From: a virus
DNA: 44,584 bases
Strand: one strand, 5' to 3'
IMG/VR virus record: IMGVR_UViG_3300028024_000183
Span: 1 to 44,584 of that record
The position numbers were made by a program, and so were the translations under genes. Below the pieces are notes generated by a model. The model worked only from the letters and a program-made list of their open reading frames with translations, searched no databases and was not told the origin of the DNA. Below, one piece after another: positions 15,873 to 24,888 of this stretch. Position 1 is the stretch's first letter; each line of letters starts with the position of its first letter.

Positions 15873-17572
15873 AAGTCACTCCCCGATTCAATGGACTTCG
15901 TCAAGGAATGCAGCCTGCACACGCCCTCACCCGAGAACCGTATCCGCATAGTGTCGCAACGGTGCGGGAGGATGGGAAGGGATATGGACTGCATGCGGGC
16001 ATGCTCTATCCTGTAGAGTTCCTGCCACGCGCCGTAGCTGTCGTATTTGACCGATATGTATACAAGTCCCTGTGCTTCAAGGCGAAGCTGCACCTGTCTG
16101 ACGTACTTATGATCGGGCTGTTTCAGCCCAATGTTGCCGGTTTCGGCATACCACTTGACCTTGCCCTCCGTCGTGGGCGTGGTGCCGTAGTCCAGACTTC
16201 CGCCCACGCTGTAAAGCGTATCTTCTGCGACAAAGTACAACTCGCCACCTACTCGCGCAAAGTATTTGACCTGCGTGTTATCTTCCCGGTGCCAGAGCCC
16301 GCGGAGCGCGTCGTACACGAAAAGATGCCATACCCCGGCGCCGTCCTGCATGGAAATGTAGTATTTGTCTCCGAATGCCCCAGCCACGGCGTTGTAGTAG
16401 TCGTCGGGTCCGAGCGCAAGGGAAATCCCAGCCGGGAGCTCCGAGGCATACGCGCAGACGCCCCCGCGCGCCTTGTAAAAGAGCACCTCGTTGACAATGA
16501 CAAGGCTCTTTTCGCTGCCCTTCTGCACACCGCGCGCATTGGTCACGTCGAGCCGATAATCCTTTGGCTTTGTACCGTAAACCTTAAGTATCCGGTCTTC
16601 CATGAAAAACAGCACATAGCCCAAATGTGCGATTGTCCCCGTGAACGCGCCCGGCGCGCCCACCGTCATGGTGTAACTGTCGGTTGCGATGCCCGCGTAT
16701 GAATACCAGTTTTTTGCATCGCCTTGTTTGCAGGCGTATATCTCGTGGTTTGCCGACGAACAGCCCCATATCCTGTTCTCGCTTTCTGTGAAGAAATCCA
16801 TGTCGGGAATCTTCCGCTCTACCGTCACGGCGGCCGCCTGCTCGGTGTAGGCGTCCAGTATGCCAGTCACGACGATGTAATCCGTCCCGACCGCCTCCAA
16901 GAGGAAGCTGCCGTTGAACGCCGTATTGGTGAAGCCTGAGAGCGTTACGCCGTCGTAAGCCGCGAATCCCTCATCAATTCCGGTTGCGTCGATTTTGACG
17001 TACGTTGTTGCAATGGCAACCCACAAACTGCTGGCGGTCGAATACTGTTTGAGGACGTGCGGGGTGGAGCTCGTGTCCATCCACAGCGCGCCGTCTGCGG
17101 GACTGACTGGGGCCGTACCTGACACGGTATAGGAGCTGTATGCGGTGCCATCCCGCTTGCAGAGCGTCAGGGATACCGTGCCCGTGCTCGCGAAGTGATT
17201 GCCGAGGTTCATGAACTCGTCCGTGGACGTGTTGTACGCTACCTTGTCAGGCCAGATCAGAATATAGGCCCCCATAGCGCAGAACTGCTTCGGGCTGTCC
17301 TCGACGGACCCGCGAAGAACACCATTATAATAGAAAGAAGTCCCGTCCACCCATGCCAGTTTTTCATGGGCAAACAGGCCGTTGGGCTTGGAGAGCGTGA
17401 GGAGCTTTCCCCGCGGGCCGCGAGGCGACGCAATGGGATAAAGGCTTGAACTCATATTCCCCATGTCGTAGAACTCTTTGTCATCGGCATGAAGATTGTG
17501 GTTGAGCCCTTTGAACTCGCGGATCATATCGCGCTCCACTCTTACTTCGGAGAGCATAGGATACTGCTGCAT
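15869..17572 (-). CDS. Tail nozzle / hub-like protein (beta-propeller type)
   Basis: A 567-residue, beta-strand- and aromatic-rich protein (KLAWVDGTSFYYNG, KQFCAMGAYILIWPDKV, RIWGCSSANHEIYACKQGD). Repeated short blades suggest a beta-propeller, as in T7 gp12-type tail nozzles, and the position directly after the adaptor gene fits that role: closing the short tail and gating DNA. The frame is open upstream to 17776, but that part overlaps the adaptor in another frame. The ATG at 17572 follows GAGGTG and lies seven bases after the adaptor stop. The nozzle assignment is by gene order and style. Confidence 0.65.
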   Translation of the reverse strand: MQQYPMLSEVRVERDMIREFKGLNHNLHADDKEFYDMGNMSSSLYPIASPRGPRGKLLTLSKPNGLFAHEKLAWVDGTSFYYNGVLRGSVEDSPKQFCAMGAYILIWPDKVAYNTSTDEFMNLGNHFASTGTVSLTLCKRDGTAYSSYTVSGTAPVSPADGALWMDTSSTPHVLKQYSTASSLWVAIATTYVKIDATGIDEGFAAYDGVTLSGFTNTAFNGSFLLEAVGTDYIVVTGILDAYTEQAAAVTVERKIPDMDFFTESENRIWGCSSANHEIYACKQGDAKNWYSYAGIATDSYTMTVGAPGAFTGTIAHLGYVLFFMEDRILKVYGTKPKDYRLDVTNARGVQKGSEKSLVIVNEVLFYKARGGVCAYASELPAGISLALGPDDYYNAVAGAFGDKYYISMQDGAGVWHLFVYDALRGLWHREDNTQVKYFARVGGELYFVAEDTLYSVGGSLDYGTTPTTEGKVKWYAETGNIGLKQPDHKYVRQVQLRLEAQGLVYISVKYDSYGAWQELYRIEHARMQSISLPILPHRCDTMRIRFSGEGVCRLHSLTKSIESGSDL

Positions 17573-17579
17573 ACGCACC

Positions 17580-17939
17580 TCACGGGAGCCGGATCGCTGT
17601 TTTCTTTGGGATGTTCGTCCGGTTATAGAAACCGGAGAAGTTTTCGAGCGCCATGTTATACATGACCATATCGTTGTTGTACCGAGCATACTCGGCGTTG
17701 TAGTAGTCAATCTGGAGCAGCAGGTGTTTGATGTAGATGTCGGAGTACGGCTCAGAAACCAAGAGTGTGGTGTCAAGGCTGGTGTATGCTTCGGGCTTCA
17801 CGGGAGCGCCCTCGTGCCAGCTTATGACTTCCTGCCAGATGAGCGCATCCAGATTGGAGAGCCAGCGCAGTTTATCATCGTCCGAATATGGATTCGGGCG
17901 TAGCCCGTTGACCTGAGAAATTACCTCCTGAGCTGTCAT
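17580..17939 (-). CDS. Head-tail adaptor (connector) protein
   Basis: A 119-residue, mostly helical protein beginning VISQVNGLRPNPYSDDDKL and containing WLSNLDALIWQEV and EPYSDIYIKHLLLQIDYYNAE. These are hallmarks of phage gp6-like/gp11-like head-tail connector proteins that dock on the portal. It lies between the capsid and nozzle genes as in other podoviruses. ATG start; TGA stop seven bases before the nozzle start. Confidence 0.8.
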   Translation of the reverse strand: MTAQEVISQVNGLRPNPYSDDDKLRWLSNLDALIWQEVISWHEGAPVKPEAYTSLDTTLLVSEPYSDIYIKHLLLQIDYYNAEYARYNNDMVMYNMALENFSGFYNRTNIPKKTAIRLP

Positions 17940-17960
17940 GCTGATACCCCCATGCTGCCT

Positions 17961-17982
17961 GAAAAGGGGGCATTACGCCCCC
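17961..17982 (-). terminator. Rho-independent terminator after the capsid block
   Basis: GGGGGC (17966-17971) pairs with GCCCCC (17977-17982) over ATTAC. On the minus strand it is followed by TTTTC. It lies directly after the stop of the 107-residue gene and before the adaptor gene, so it may lower transcription of tail genes relative to capsid genes. Confidence 0.7.
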
Positions 17983-18306
17983 TCAGCCGACCTGCCTATA
18001 CTTGGTCTCGGATTCTTCGACCAGGGCCTCAATCATCTTGGCGGTGCGCTCGTCCTGCTCAAGGCACTCCTCGATATGCTGTGCTATAAAGCGGGGCACA
18101 TACTGCACGGAACCGCGCGGGATCGTGGCGGAGTAATCGCCCACGCTGACGAACAGTGGCTTGTTGTACCTGCGGCTGTCCTTGAATAGCTTGATAGGCA
18201 CATACTCCATCAGATAAGCCGTACTGTTCTCCTGTACGGGAGCTTCTTCCGGGTTGGGCTGCTGAACAGCATCATTCGTCACCGCAGCCTCGTTGTTCTT
18301 CGACAT
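17983..18306 (-). CDS. Conserved phage protein downstream of the capsid gene
   Basis: A 107-residue protein with a disordered Asn/Gln/Glu/Pro-rich first 30 residues and a compact domain (VPIKLFKDSRRYNKPLFVSV, IPRGSVQYVPRFIAQHIEEC). I recognise the pattern from short hypothetical proteins found next to capsid genes in Firmicutes phages, where a decoration or head-completion role is usually guessed. Strong GGAGG before the ATG. No function is established. Confidence 0.75.
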   Translation of the reverse strand: MSKNNEAAVTNDAVQQPNPEEAPVQENSTAYLMEYVPIKLFKDSRRYNKPLFVSVGDYSATIPRGSVQYVPRFIAQHIEECLEQDERTAKMIEALVEESETKYRQVG

Positions 18307-18357
18307 AATAATCCTCCTTATTTGAAAGAAAGGGGGAGGACGGGCCTCCCCCTATGG

Positions 18358-19662
18358 TCAGTTGGACTTCGCAGTCGCGGAGAACTTGGAGCAACCGTGT
18401 TCGATGCGCAGCATGTTCTCCTCGGTAAGGCGCTCGGCCGTCTTGAGAGCCTTCCAGCCTACAGTAGAGCGCTGGTCGAGCGGGTCAGACACGCCGCCAG
18501 ATCCCTTCTGATGGACGATGAACTCAAGGCCACCACCGCGGACGGAGGTCACGCCGTAGGCATGAGCCCCGAACAAGGTCGTGCAGTAAATGGCACTGCC
18601 ATCCTTGCCCGCTCCATAACCGCAGACCATTGAATCGGCGGCGACGTTCTGGACGGCGGCGGTAACGGTGAATGTGGCCGAGCCCGCAACGCCAGCAGTT
18701 ACAGCGGACAGCGTCGCTTCTTTTCCGCTGACGTAAATCTTGACGGTGCCTGCGCCGATCTTCGCGGTCAGTTCTGCGGCCTCAGCCGCGGATATGGCCT
18801 CCTTTACCGCAATGGTGACAGAGCCGGTGCCGTCGAGGGCGGTCTTGAGGGTCAGGCGGTTGATGGTTCCGAAGAGGGCGGCGGGCGCGATAACCTTTGC
18901 CTCGGTAGACTGGACGAATCGCACACCGGCCATCATGCCGATTTCACCGCGCAACAGTGCATCGCGGTTCGTATACTTGTTCCACTCCTGCCAGTTGTCC
19001 TTATCCTTCATGAGGTCGGCGACCACGTGGGGATGGACGATAGCGCCGTAGGAGCCATCATCCAGGGGATCGGCGTCCATGCCGCGGAGCTTGGCAACCG
19101 CATAAATGAGTAGGTCGGCGGTGAGCTGAGCATTGGCCGTGATGTCCGCGCGCTGAAGCACATCGGTAGCGGTTCCGCTTACAACGTTGGGGGCAAACAT
19201 CTTGTTTGTGCCGCCCGCCAGTACCTCGCGTGTTACGGTGTCGAGCGTCCGCCCGGCCTGAGAGCCTAAGAGTTTCGTGGAGCGGACCATCAGGTTATCC
19301 ACAGCCGTAAGCTGGAGCACGTCGGTCAGACGAATGAAATCGCCGTACTGGTCTACGGTGGCTTCAAGCTCGGTCACGCTGATGGAGTTTCCTGCGGGCG
19401 TGATGCCTTCCACAAGTTTAGTGAGCGCCTTGGCGAGTTTCGAGAAAATCCTAAAGATGAGCGTTTTCCCGCTGTTCGCGGGAATGTTGTAATCGTCCCC
19501 AAACTGATCGTGAACGAGCTTCGGTTCGGCACTATCTTCCAAAACGCCGACGTAGTAGTCGTGCATTTCGGGAGTGAGGTTCGCGTCGGCCGTGGTGTTC
19601 ATCACGTCGAACAGGGCTAGGTTCAGGGGCAGGAGTTTGGACATGAAAATAGTGGCAAACAT
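18358..19662 (-). CDS. Major capsid protein (N4-gp56 family)
   Basis: A 434-residue protein. Residues 20-120 contain the family-typical stretch: a Y-N-I-P-A-N-S-G-K-T region, LVEGITPAGNSISVTELEA, and QYGDFIRLTDVLQ. An HK97/P22-like core follows, and an extra Ala/Val-rich domain at about 270-350 may protrude from the capsid surface. The N-terminus carries LPLNLALFD (residues 11-19), which matches the L27-type Prp cleavage motif L-N-L-x-L-F, also seen in the scaffold protein. AAAGGAG precedes the ATG. Confidence 0.93.
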   Translation of the reverse strand: MFATIFMSKLLPLNLALFDVMNTTADANLTPEMHDYYVGVLEDSAEPKLVHDQFGDDYNIPANSGKTLIFRIFSKLAKALTKLVEGITPAGNSISVTELEATVDQYGDFIRLTDVLQLTAVDNLMVRSTKLLGSQAGRTLDTVTREVLAGGTNKMFAPNVVSGTATDVLQRADITANAQLTADLLIYAVAKLRGMDADPLDDGSYGAIVHPHVVADLMKDKDNWQEWNKYTNRDALLRGEIGMMAGVRFVQSTEAKVIAPAALFGTINRLTLKTALDGTGSVTIAVKEAISAAEAAELTAKIGAGTVKIYVSGKEATLSAVTAGVAGSATFTVTAAVQNVAADSMVCGYGAGKDGSAIYCTTLFGAHAYGVTSVRGGGLEFIVHQKGSGGVSDPLDQRSTVGWKALKTAERLTEENMLRIEHGCSKFSATAKSN

Positions 19663-19709
19663 ACATTCTCCTTTCTGCGATCCCGGGAGAATGTGTCTGC
19701 CGCCGACTT

Positions 19710-20591
19710 TTATCTGCCGAAGGTAATCTTTTCTCCGTGGGCCGCGCGCCGGGCAATTTCTTCCCGCTGCTGCGGGGTCATCTTCTTGGGGTCCATGGCG
19801 GTGCTTGCCGGGGCGTAACCGGCGCCGCCGTTCTCTTGCGGACGCATGCCGCGGGTGCGGATGTCCTCGGTCGTCTGCTTACGGGTCTGTTCGGCCGTAT
19901 ACTGCATGGCGCCCCCGAGGATTTCATCATGGTGGATGACCTCATAGGCCGTTTTTACAGGCACGCCGCTCCGCAGAAGGGACACAAAGTCATTGTTCAG
20001 GGCCTCGTTGTTCAAATCGAAGCTGGGATAAACCTTCTTGGCCTCCTCGCTCTCGAACTGCCAACGAGCGAGGGTTTTCTCGCCCTCTACCTGACGCTGG
20101 CGGGCTATCTCGGCCTCTCTGAGCGCTTTGTTCTCGCGCTCAAGGCGTTTGAGTTCCCTGACCTTTGAGACGGGCAAGCCCAAGTCCACAGCCTCGGCCT
20201 CGTAGAAGCTGTCATCCTCCTGCACGGCCTTTATAACCGCATCAACGTCCTTCGCGTCAACGCCGTACTTATCGGCCAGCATCTCCATGAGCGGAGAATA
20301 GGAGGAAACCCGTTCCTGCAAACCCTTTGTCTCCTTGAACCGCGCGTCGATGCTCTGCTGGATTTTCTTTCCGTAGAGGTCTTTGTAATCGCCCTTGATG
20401 AGCTTTTCAAAAGCTTCTACGCGAGCGGCCTCAGCGGCCATGGGATCGGGCGCTTTTTCAGCACCGGCACCGGGCTTATCAGCACCAGCGGGAGCACCCG
20501 CAGGCGTAGCAGCCGCGGCAGCCTGTCCGCCAGCAGCGCCGCCCTCTCCATCGAACAGGCGCAGGTTCAAGGTCAATAATGCTTTTTTCAT
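19710..20591 (-). CDS. Capsid scaffolding protein
   Basis: A 293-residue, highly charged helical protein with an Ala/Gly/Pro-rich N-terminal linker (about 15-50) and a central coiled coil (KRLERENKALREAEIARQ). The C-terminus carries KMTPQQREEIARRAAHGEKI. The N-terminus reads TLNLRLFDG (residues 7-15), an L27-like Prp cleavage site. Its position directly before the capsid gene fits a scaffold that is removed after procapsid assembly. The frame is open to 20651, but the ATG at 20591 follows AAAGGAG at seven bases; the upstream part consists of 23-bp repeats. Confidence 0.85.
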   Translation of the reverse strand: MKKALLTLNLRLFDGEGGAAGGQAAAAATPAGAPAGADKPGAGAEKAPDPMAAEAARVEAFEKLIKGDYKDLYGKKIQQSIDARFKETKGLQERVSSYSPLMEMLADKYGVDAKDVDAVIKAVQEDDSFYEAEAVDLGLPVSKVRELKRLERENKALREAEIARQRQVEGEKTLARWQFESEEAKKVYPSFDLNNEALNNDFVSLLRSGVPVKTAYEVIHHDEILGGAMQYTAEQTRKQTTEDIRTRGMRPQENGGAGYAPASTAMDPKKMTPQQREEIARRAAHGEKITFGR

Positions 20592-20606
20592 GGTGCGTCT
20601 CCTTTC

Positions 20607-20660
20607 GTCTTTCCGAAGCGTCATCCGCCGTCTTTCCGGTGTGTCATGCACTGTCTTTCC
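20607..20660 (-). repeat. Three GGAAAGAC repeats with 23-bp period upstream of the scaffold gene
   Basis: GGAAAGAC occurs (minus strand) at 20607-20614, 20630-20637 and 20653-20660, spaced by exactly 23 bases. The bases between are similar but not identical (GCATGACAC versus GGATGACGC). The period is not a multiple of three, so this is not a coding repeat. Just upstream is a palindrome, GTATCA-CTT-TGATAC (20682-20696). The whole 20592-20717 stretch is a non-coding leader for scaffold and capsid. Confidence 0.6.
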
Positions 20661-20703
20661 AGCGTGCCACTTGGTAAGAGCGTATCACTTTGATACGGCG
20701 GAT

Positions 20704-20716
20704 GCCCCCCAGTTCT
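20704..20716 (-). promoter_or_regulatory. G-rich 13-bp motif, copy 2 of 3
   Basis: AGAACTGGGGGGC on the minus strand, one base after the Prp stop codon and at the head of the scaffold leader. It is identical to the copies at 6247 and 26238. With the copy at 26238 it shares two further bases (GC) on the 5' side. Confidence 0.5.
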
Positions 20717-20717
20717 G

Positions 20718-21011
20718 CTACCGGTTCACCCTTACGTTGGTAGGGTAGCTTTTCGCGAGCATGTCGTAACCGACCATAATCGCGTCAATGATGCAGCGCA
20801 CGTTGCGCCCGCCGCGCACGTCAATTACCATAGTGCCGTCGCCCACCTTGACGTCCGCACCGTAATCCGCAATGAGGTTGTTGGCGAGGGTGTATGAGAG
20901 CATGGACGTTGCCGCGCAAACGATGTCCTTCCCGGCATCCGCGAACTGCGAGTGTCCCGTTATCAGAATGATATGTCTCCTGCCCTTGTGGGCGACCTTA
21001 ATCGCTGTCAT
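20718..21011 (-). CDS. prp: Prp-type ribosomal-processing cysteine protease
   Basis: A 97-residue protein with the two Prp motifs: ITGHSQFADAGKDIVCAATS gives His20 and Cys32 as the catalytic pair. Cellular Prp removes the N-terminal extension of ribosomal protein L27 in Firmicutes, and staphylococcal phages use host Prp to process capsid and scaffold. Here the phage brings its own gene, between portal and scaffold, and both scaffold and capsid begin with L27-like L-N-L-x-L-F motifs. I infer that it matures the head. Confidence 0.88.
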   Translation of the reverse strand: MTAIKVAHKGRRHIILITGHSQFADAGKDIVCAATSMLSYTLANNLIADYGADVKVGDGTMVIDVRGGRNVRCIIDAIMVGYDMLAKSYPTNVRVNR

Positions 21012-21020
21012 GCTTGCCTC

Positions 21021-22883
21021 CTAAACTTGCGGCGTAGCGGACCGTGCCGCCTGCATTCTCGCGCCTCCCGCGGTTGTTCCTATGAGCTGGCCGATAGAAT
21101 TAACCTCGCCCTCGGCACTTTGCATACCGATATTGGCACCGCCGCCCGCGAACTGCTGGAACTGCATCGCGAATACCTGGGCGAGCTGAGTACCGTGTTC
21201 CTTGTCGAGTTGCGCCGCCATTTGAAGTACCTGCGGAATAATCGTCTGCATGAGCTGGAACATAGTTCCGTTCTCGGAAATACGCTTGCGCACAGCCTCA
21301 ATTCCCTCAAAATCCATCATGTCAAGGGCCGCGAGCGCCTGATCCGCGTTTTGCGGAAGGAAGAATCCCGCCGAATACAGTTCTTTGGCGCGCTCGTTCT
21401 GCGCCACCGTCGAGAACGGGGAACTCTTTTGTGCCGTAACCTTGATGTCGAACACCGGGGCCTTGGCGGCAATTCCGCCACCGAACGCCACGCCCTGCTG
21501 TTGAGATACGATCTGCGCATTGTCAAAAGCGATGAACTTCTCGGCTCCGTCCTGCCCCACGATGCGGAAGGAGCGCGCGTCCGTATAGAACTGACGGAAA
21601 AGCTCAATGCTGAGGTTATAGACCTGCTCGTCAGCGTCGTACGAAATGCCGAGCATGTCTCGGGATTGCTTGTTGCCCGCCTCCATCAGCGCGGCGATGG
21701 CGGAGGCAGCGGTCACTCCGGAGGTTGTGCCGCCCTGGTTGAAATCGCGGGAGCCGCTGGTCTCCTTCATTTCGTTGATCTTCCAGTCGAGCAGATTGAT
21801 ATACCCGTCCGGGAGAGCAACAGCATTAAGCGGCATAACATCGTCGCGCAGATCAGCGGAGCTTCCGGACACGTGAACTATCGGGTTTCCCCAGTCGGAG
21901 AACTCCGCCTCGTTGATCTTTCCATCCCCGCGCACCAGCACGCGAGGCGTGGTTGCCATGATTGCCCCCTTGAGGATACCCGCACTGAGTTTGTCAATAT
22001 AGAGCTGGGGGTCTTTGCAGATATCGATCAGCCCGAACCCGGCAGGGGAGCCCTCCTCAGGGTATAGAACATCGAACACGAAGGGATAAAGGCCATGGTC
22101 GTAATAGCCGCGCTCGGCATACTCCGGATCGTCCTCGCTGGAGTACAGCACCACACCGTTGCAGAACTTGCAAAAGTGCAATACGGTTTTGGTGCCTACG
22201 CGGCGCTTGTAGTACCAGTCAACCACGGCGCTTTTATCGGTAACGTCGATATTCTCCTCATAAATGTACCGCTCGGGCATGAGGGCGCTCACGCCCGCCT
22301 GCGCTTTTGCCTGCGGGTACTCCTCCTTGAGCACGTCGTTATCCCACAGCTCCACATGGAAAAGGTTGCGGGATTTTTGGATATCCGTTATGCCGGGCTC
22401 CCAGTAAAGATTGAGCAGGTCGATTTTGCGGATGTCCACGTCGCCCAGCCCGTTGAGCTTGGTGTTGTCCCAAAACACGCCCTTTACGCCCGTGCCGTGC
22501 TTGAGTTTGTACCACCACACATCCGAGTACGTCTTTTTGTACTTGTTTTGCTGGAGTACGCACGGCAGAACCTCCGAAAGCACATCGGCGGCCGCTTTGT
22601 CGCTTGCTTCGCGGGGAAGAACGGCAGGGGATGGGTAGTTATCCATCGCATCGGCGTGTTTGCTGGTGATCGTGTTGAGCAGCCACGCCGATACCGGCTC
22701 CAGATCCCCCTCTTTCTTTCCCTCGGGCTTGATGACATTCCAGTGCCGCAGGCGGAACCACTTCTCGTTTTCGATGATGCGCTTGTCAAGGTTCGCCTTG
22801 CCGCGTTTGTACCGCAACAGGGTTTCCTCGGCCTTGGCGATCTGTTCCTTTCCGATAATAGGGGTTCCCTGAATCGTTTCCAT
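21021..22883 (-). CDS. Portal protein
   Basis: A 620-residue protein located between TerL and the head genes. It has the features of podovirus portals: an early basic/helical part (ENEKWFRLRHWNVIK), WWYKLKHGTGVKGVFWD, LNLYWEPGITDIQKSRN, and a C-terminal Gln/Met-rich helical barrel region (TIIPQVLQMAAQLDKEHG). The open frame begins at 22943, but the ATG at 22883 follows GAGGTG and lies eight bases after the TerL stop. It forms the dodecameric DNA channel at the head vertex. Confidence 0.9.
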   Translation of the reverse strand: METIQGTPIIGKEQIAKAEETLLRYKRGKANLDKRIIENEKWFRLRHWNVIKPEGKKEGDLEPVSAWLLNTITSKHADAMDNYPSPAVLPREASDKAAADVLSEVLPCVLQQNKYKKTYSDVWWYKLKHGTGVKGVFWDNTKLNGLGDVDIRKIDLLNLYWEPGITDIQKSRNLFHVELWDNDVLKEEYPQAKAQAGVSALMPERYIYEENIDVTDKSAVVDWYYKRRVGTKTVLHFCKFCNGVVLYSSEDDPEYAERGYYDHGLYPFVFDVLYPEEGSPAGFGLIDICKDPQLYIDKLSAGILKGAIMATTPRVLVRGDGKINEAEFSDWGNPIVHVSGSSADLRDDVMPLNAVALPDGYINLLDWKINEMKETSGSRDFNQGGTTSGVTAASAIAALMEAGNKQSRDMLGISYDADEQVYNLSIELFRQFYTDARSFRIVGQDGAEKFIAFDNAQIVSQQQGVAFGGGIAAKAPVFDIKVTAQKSSPFSTVAQNERAKELYSAGFFLPQNADQALAALDMMDFEGIEAVRKRISENGTMFQLMQTIIPQVLQMAAQLDKEHGTQLAQVFAMQFQQFAGGGANIGMQSAEGEVNSIGQLIGTTAGGARMQAARSATPQV

Positions 22884-22891
22884 GTTGCACC

Positions 22892-24370
22892 TCATATACG
22901 GTAAAATTTGTACTTGTCCAGCGGCTTGGTCGGGTCGTTCCAAAGGTCGAGAGGATCGTAGGACTTGGGCTTCTGCTCCACGATCTTAGGCGCCTGCATC
23001 GGGTGAGACATCAGGAGGTACCGGCACTCGTCATAAATGTGATCCTCTTGCTTGGTATCCACGTCCTCCACGCGCACGGGATCGTATACCAGCGTCGGCA
23101 ACGTGCGGATGAAATTGGTGCAGGTGTTGAAAACGTACAGCATCGGGCGGTCATCCGCGTCGAACGCAAGGCGGTAATGATACTGCATCTTGCCGGGGAT
23201 GCGAGTGTTGTCGCCAGGCTCCCAGTAGATGAAGTTGGGCGAAGCGGCCATCATTTCTGCGATGCTCGGCCCGCGGCTTACGTCGAAGATGGATGGGTCG
23301 GCAACTCCGGTAATCTTGCGCCCTTTAAGCAAAGGATGATCGCGCTCCATCCCGGCAATCGCCGCAGCCACTTGGGAGGGGTGCTGCTGCACGCCAACAT
23401 TTGGCTCCCCCGTGCACCCGTACATCTCCGCGATGCGATATGCCCGCCCGTCCTCGTCCATCGTGTACCACCCGACCGAATACGGCTTGGAGTAACCCCA
23501 GTCCAGCGACCGGTACACCGGCCAATGCTTAGGAATGGGGAATGGCTTGATGACGTGCGTGTGGAGCTGGTCATCGTAGTGCGCGGGATCGTTTGTCCAC
23601 TCCCGGAAGCACTGTCCCTCGAAGCTATCCCACGAACCGTACAGCAGCGCGTCGCGGTATGCGGCTGGCATCATGGCGAGGCGCGCGAGGTACATGGGAT
23701 CGTTGGTCAGCAACATCTTGTTGTCAAAGACCGTGGCGGGCACGAATACCCGATATCGCACGATCTTCTGCCGTGAACCATCCGGCCGGATGATCTCGTA
23801 CTCGGTCTTAATCGGCGTCATAGGTGGTGCGGCCGTGACAAACCTGTCCTTGACCCAGCCGTGCCCGATGCCTCCGGGGTTGGTCGTAGAGCGGATGTAA
23901 ACGCGCGTGTTTGGCCCCTTGGCGCGATTGCGGCTAAACATGTAAGAATATTGCTCCCATGAAAACAGGGTGAGCTCGTCGAAGCCGATGAAGTCGAACT
24001 GACGTCCGCGGTACCGGAATCGATCCGCGTCATGAGGCATTGAGCCGAAGTAAATCTTGGCGCCCGATGGAAACAGCCAGAAATGGCCCGCCCCGTTATA
24101 CTTCGCACGCGGAAATGCAAACGGATAAATCTCAAGGGAACGGTCTATCAGGTCTGCCAAATCGGGGAAGGTCCTGCGGAAAATGATCGCCCGGTACCAC
24201 GGAATGTGTACTTGCCGCAGGGCCTCAGCGAGGAGCGCGTCGCTCTTGCCGCCACCAGCAGCGCCGCCGTACAGCCCCTCGTATTCAGGCCGGGCGAGAA
24301 ATGCGGCCTGCTTCGGCTGGGGCTGCCAGACGATGCGCTTAGGGGCTACGGCAAGGGCGGCTGCGCTCAT
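22892..24370 (-). CDS. terL: Terminase large subunit
   Basis: A 492-residue packaging ATPase/nuclease. Walker A is GGAAGGGKS (35-43), Walker B is FIGFDE (127-132), and a C-terminal RNase H-type nuclease region has VADPSIFD near 355. It moves DNA into the procapsid through the portal and cuts the concatemer. It overlaps the upstream DUF4406 gene by four bases. Sequence alone does not tell headful from cos packaging. Confidence 0.95.
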   Translation of the reverse strand: MSAAALAVAPKRIVWQPQPKQAAFLARPEYEGLYGGAAGGGKSDALLAEALRQVHIPWYRAIIFRRTFPDLADLIDRSLEIYPFAFPRAKYNGAGHFWLFPSGAKIYFGSMPHDADRFRYRGRQFDFIGFDELTLFSWEQYSYMFSRNRAKGPNTRVYIRSTTNPGGIGHGWVKDRFVTAAPPMTPIKTEYEIIRPDGSRQKIVRYRVFVPATVFDNKMLLTNDPMYLARLAMMPAAYRDALLYGSWDSFEGQCFREWTNDPAHYDDQLHTHVIKPFPIPKHWPVYRSLDWGYSKPYSVGWYTMDEDGRAYRIAEMYGCTGEPNVGVQQHPSQVAAAIAGMERDHPLLKGRKITGVADPSIFDVSRGPSIAEMMAASPNFIYWEPGDNTRIPGKMQYHYRLAFDADDRPMLYVFNTCTNFIRTLPTLVYDPVRVEDVDTKQEDHIYDECRYLLMSHPMQAPKIVEQKPKSYDPLDLWNDPTKPLDKYKFYRI

Positions 24371-24696
24371 TCCTGCTCCTCGTAAAGAACTTTGAGGCCG
24401 TAAGCTACGGCCGCATCATGCTCTATACGGCAGCCGCGTGCCTTTTCCCAGCCCTTGCAGAAAAACGCAGCATGGCACAGGCTCATGCTTTCGAGGGATT
24501 TCGCTAGGAAGCAAAGCGGAACCTGCACGACGCCCCGGGCCTCCATCTGCTCGTGCGAATACCACTCATCCGTAAACAGCGTGTTCACGACCTCGTAACC
24601 CGATTCGGAAAGGGTCTGCATCGCCTTTTCCCTGGTAGCAACGATTTCCTCCTGCGTTTTCCCGGCCATCGGCTGGGATAACATTGCCTTTTCCAT
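24367..24696 (-). CDS. DUF4406-type (nucleoside deoxyribosyltransferase-like) protein
   Basis: A 109-residue protein starting MLSQPMAGKTQEEI, the signature of DUF4406, which has the fold of nucleoside 2-deoxyribosyltransferases. It continues with EKARGCRIEHDAAVAYG, where the acidic residue in E-H/xxA is expected in the active pocket. It could act on modified nucleotides or a dNTP pool, but no activity is established for the family. It is embedded between terminase genes and overlaps TerL by four bases. Confidence 0.8.
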   Translation of the reverse strand: MEKAMLSQPMAGKTQEEIVATREKAMQTLSESGYEVVNTLFTDEWYSHEQMEARGVVQVPLCFLAKSLESMSLCHAAFFCKGWEKARGCRIEHDAAVAYGLKVLYEEQE

Positions 24697-24711
24697 GTGT
24701 GTACCTGCCTT

Positions 24712-24888
24712 TCACCTTATCTTTTTGAGCATCCCTGACGCAAAAGCTTCCATGAACACCTTCGCTCGCACCACGGTATCGCCCTTGCGCACCCACACAT
24801 AAACGGTGCCGCGCTTCAGGTTGATACTATCGACCGTCCATATGGCCCCGGCCGGTCCCATGAACCTGTCGCCAACGCCGGGCTGCAT
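24712..24888 (-). CDS. Small hypothetical protein (KOW/SH3-like beta barrel look)
   Basis: A 58-residue frame whose product begins MQPGVGDRFMGPAGAIW and has a strand-turn pattern (LKRGTVYVWVRKGDTVVRAKV). Its ATG lies six bases after the stop of the gene before it, and it has no clear Shine-Dalgarno, suggesting coupled translation. It fills the otherwise empty gap between two terminase-block genes. I cannot assign a function. Confidence 0.6.
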   Translation of the reverse strand: MQPGVGDRFMGPAGAIWTVDSINLKRGTVYVWVRKGDTVVRAKVFMEAFASGMLKKIR

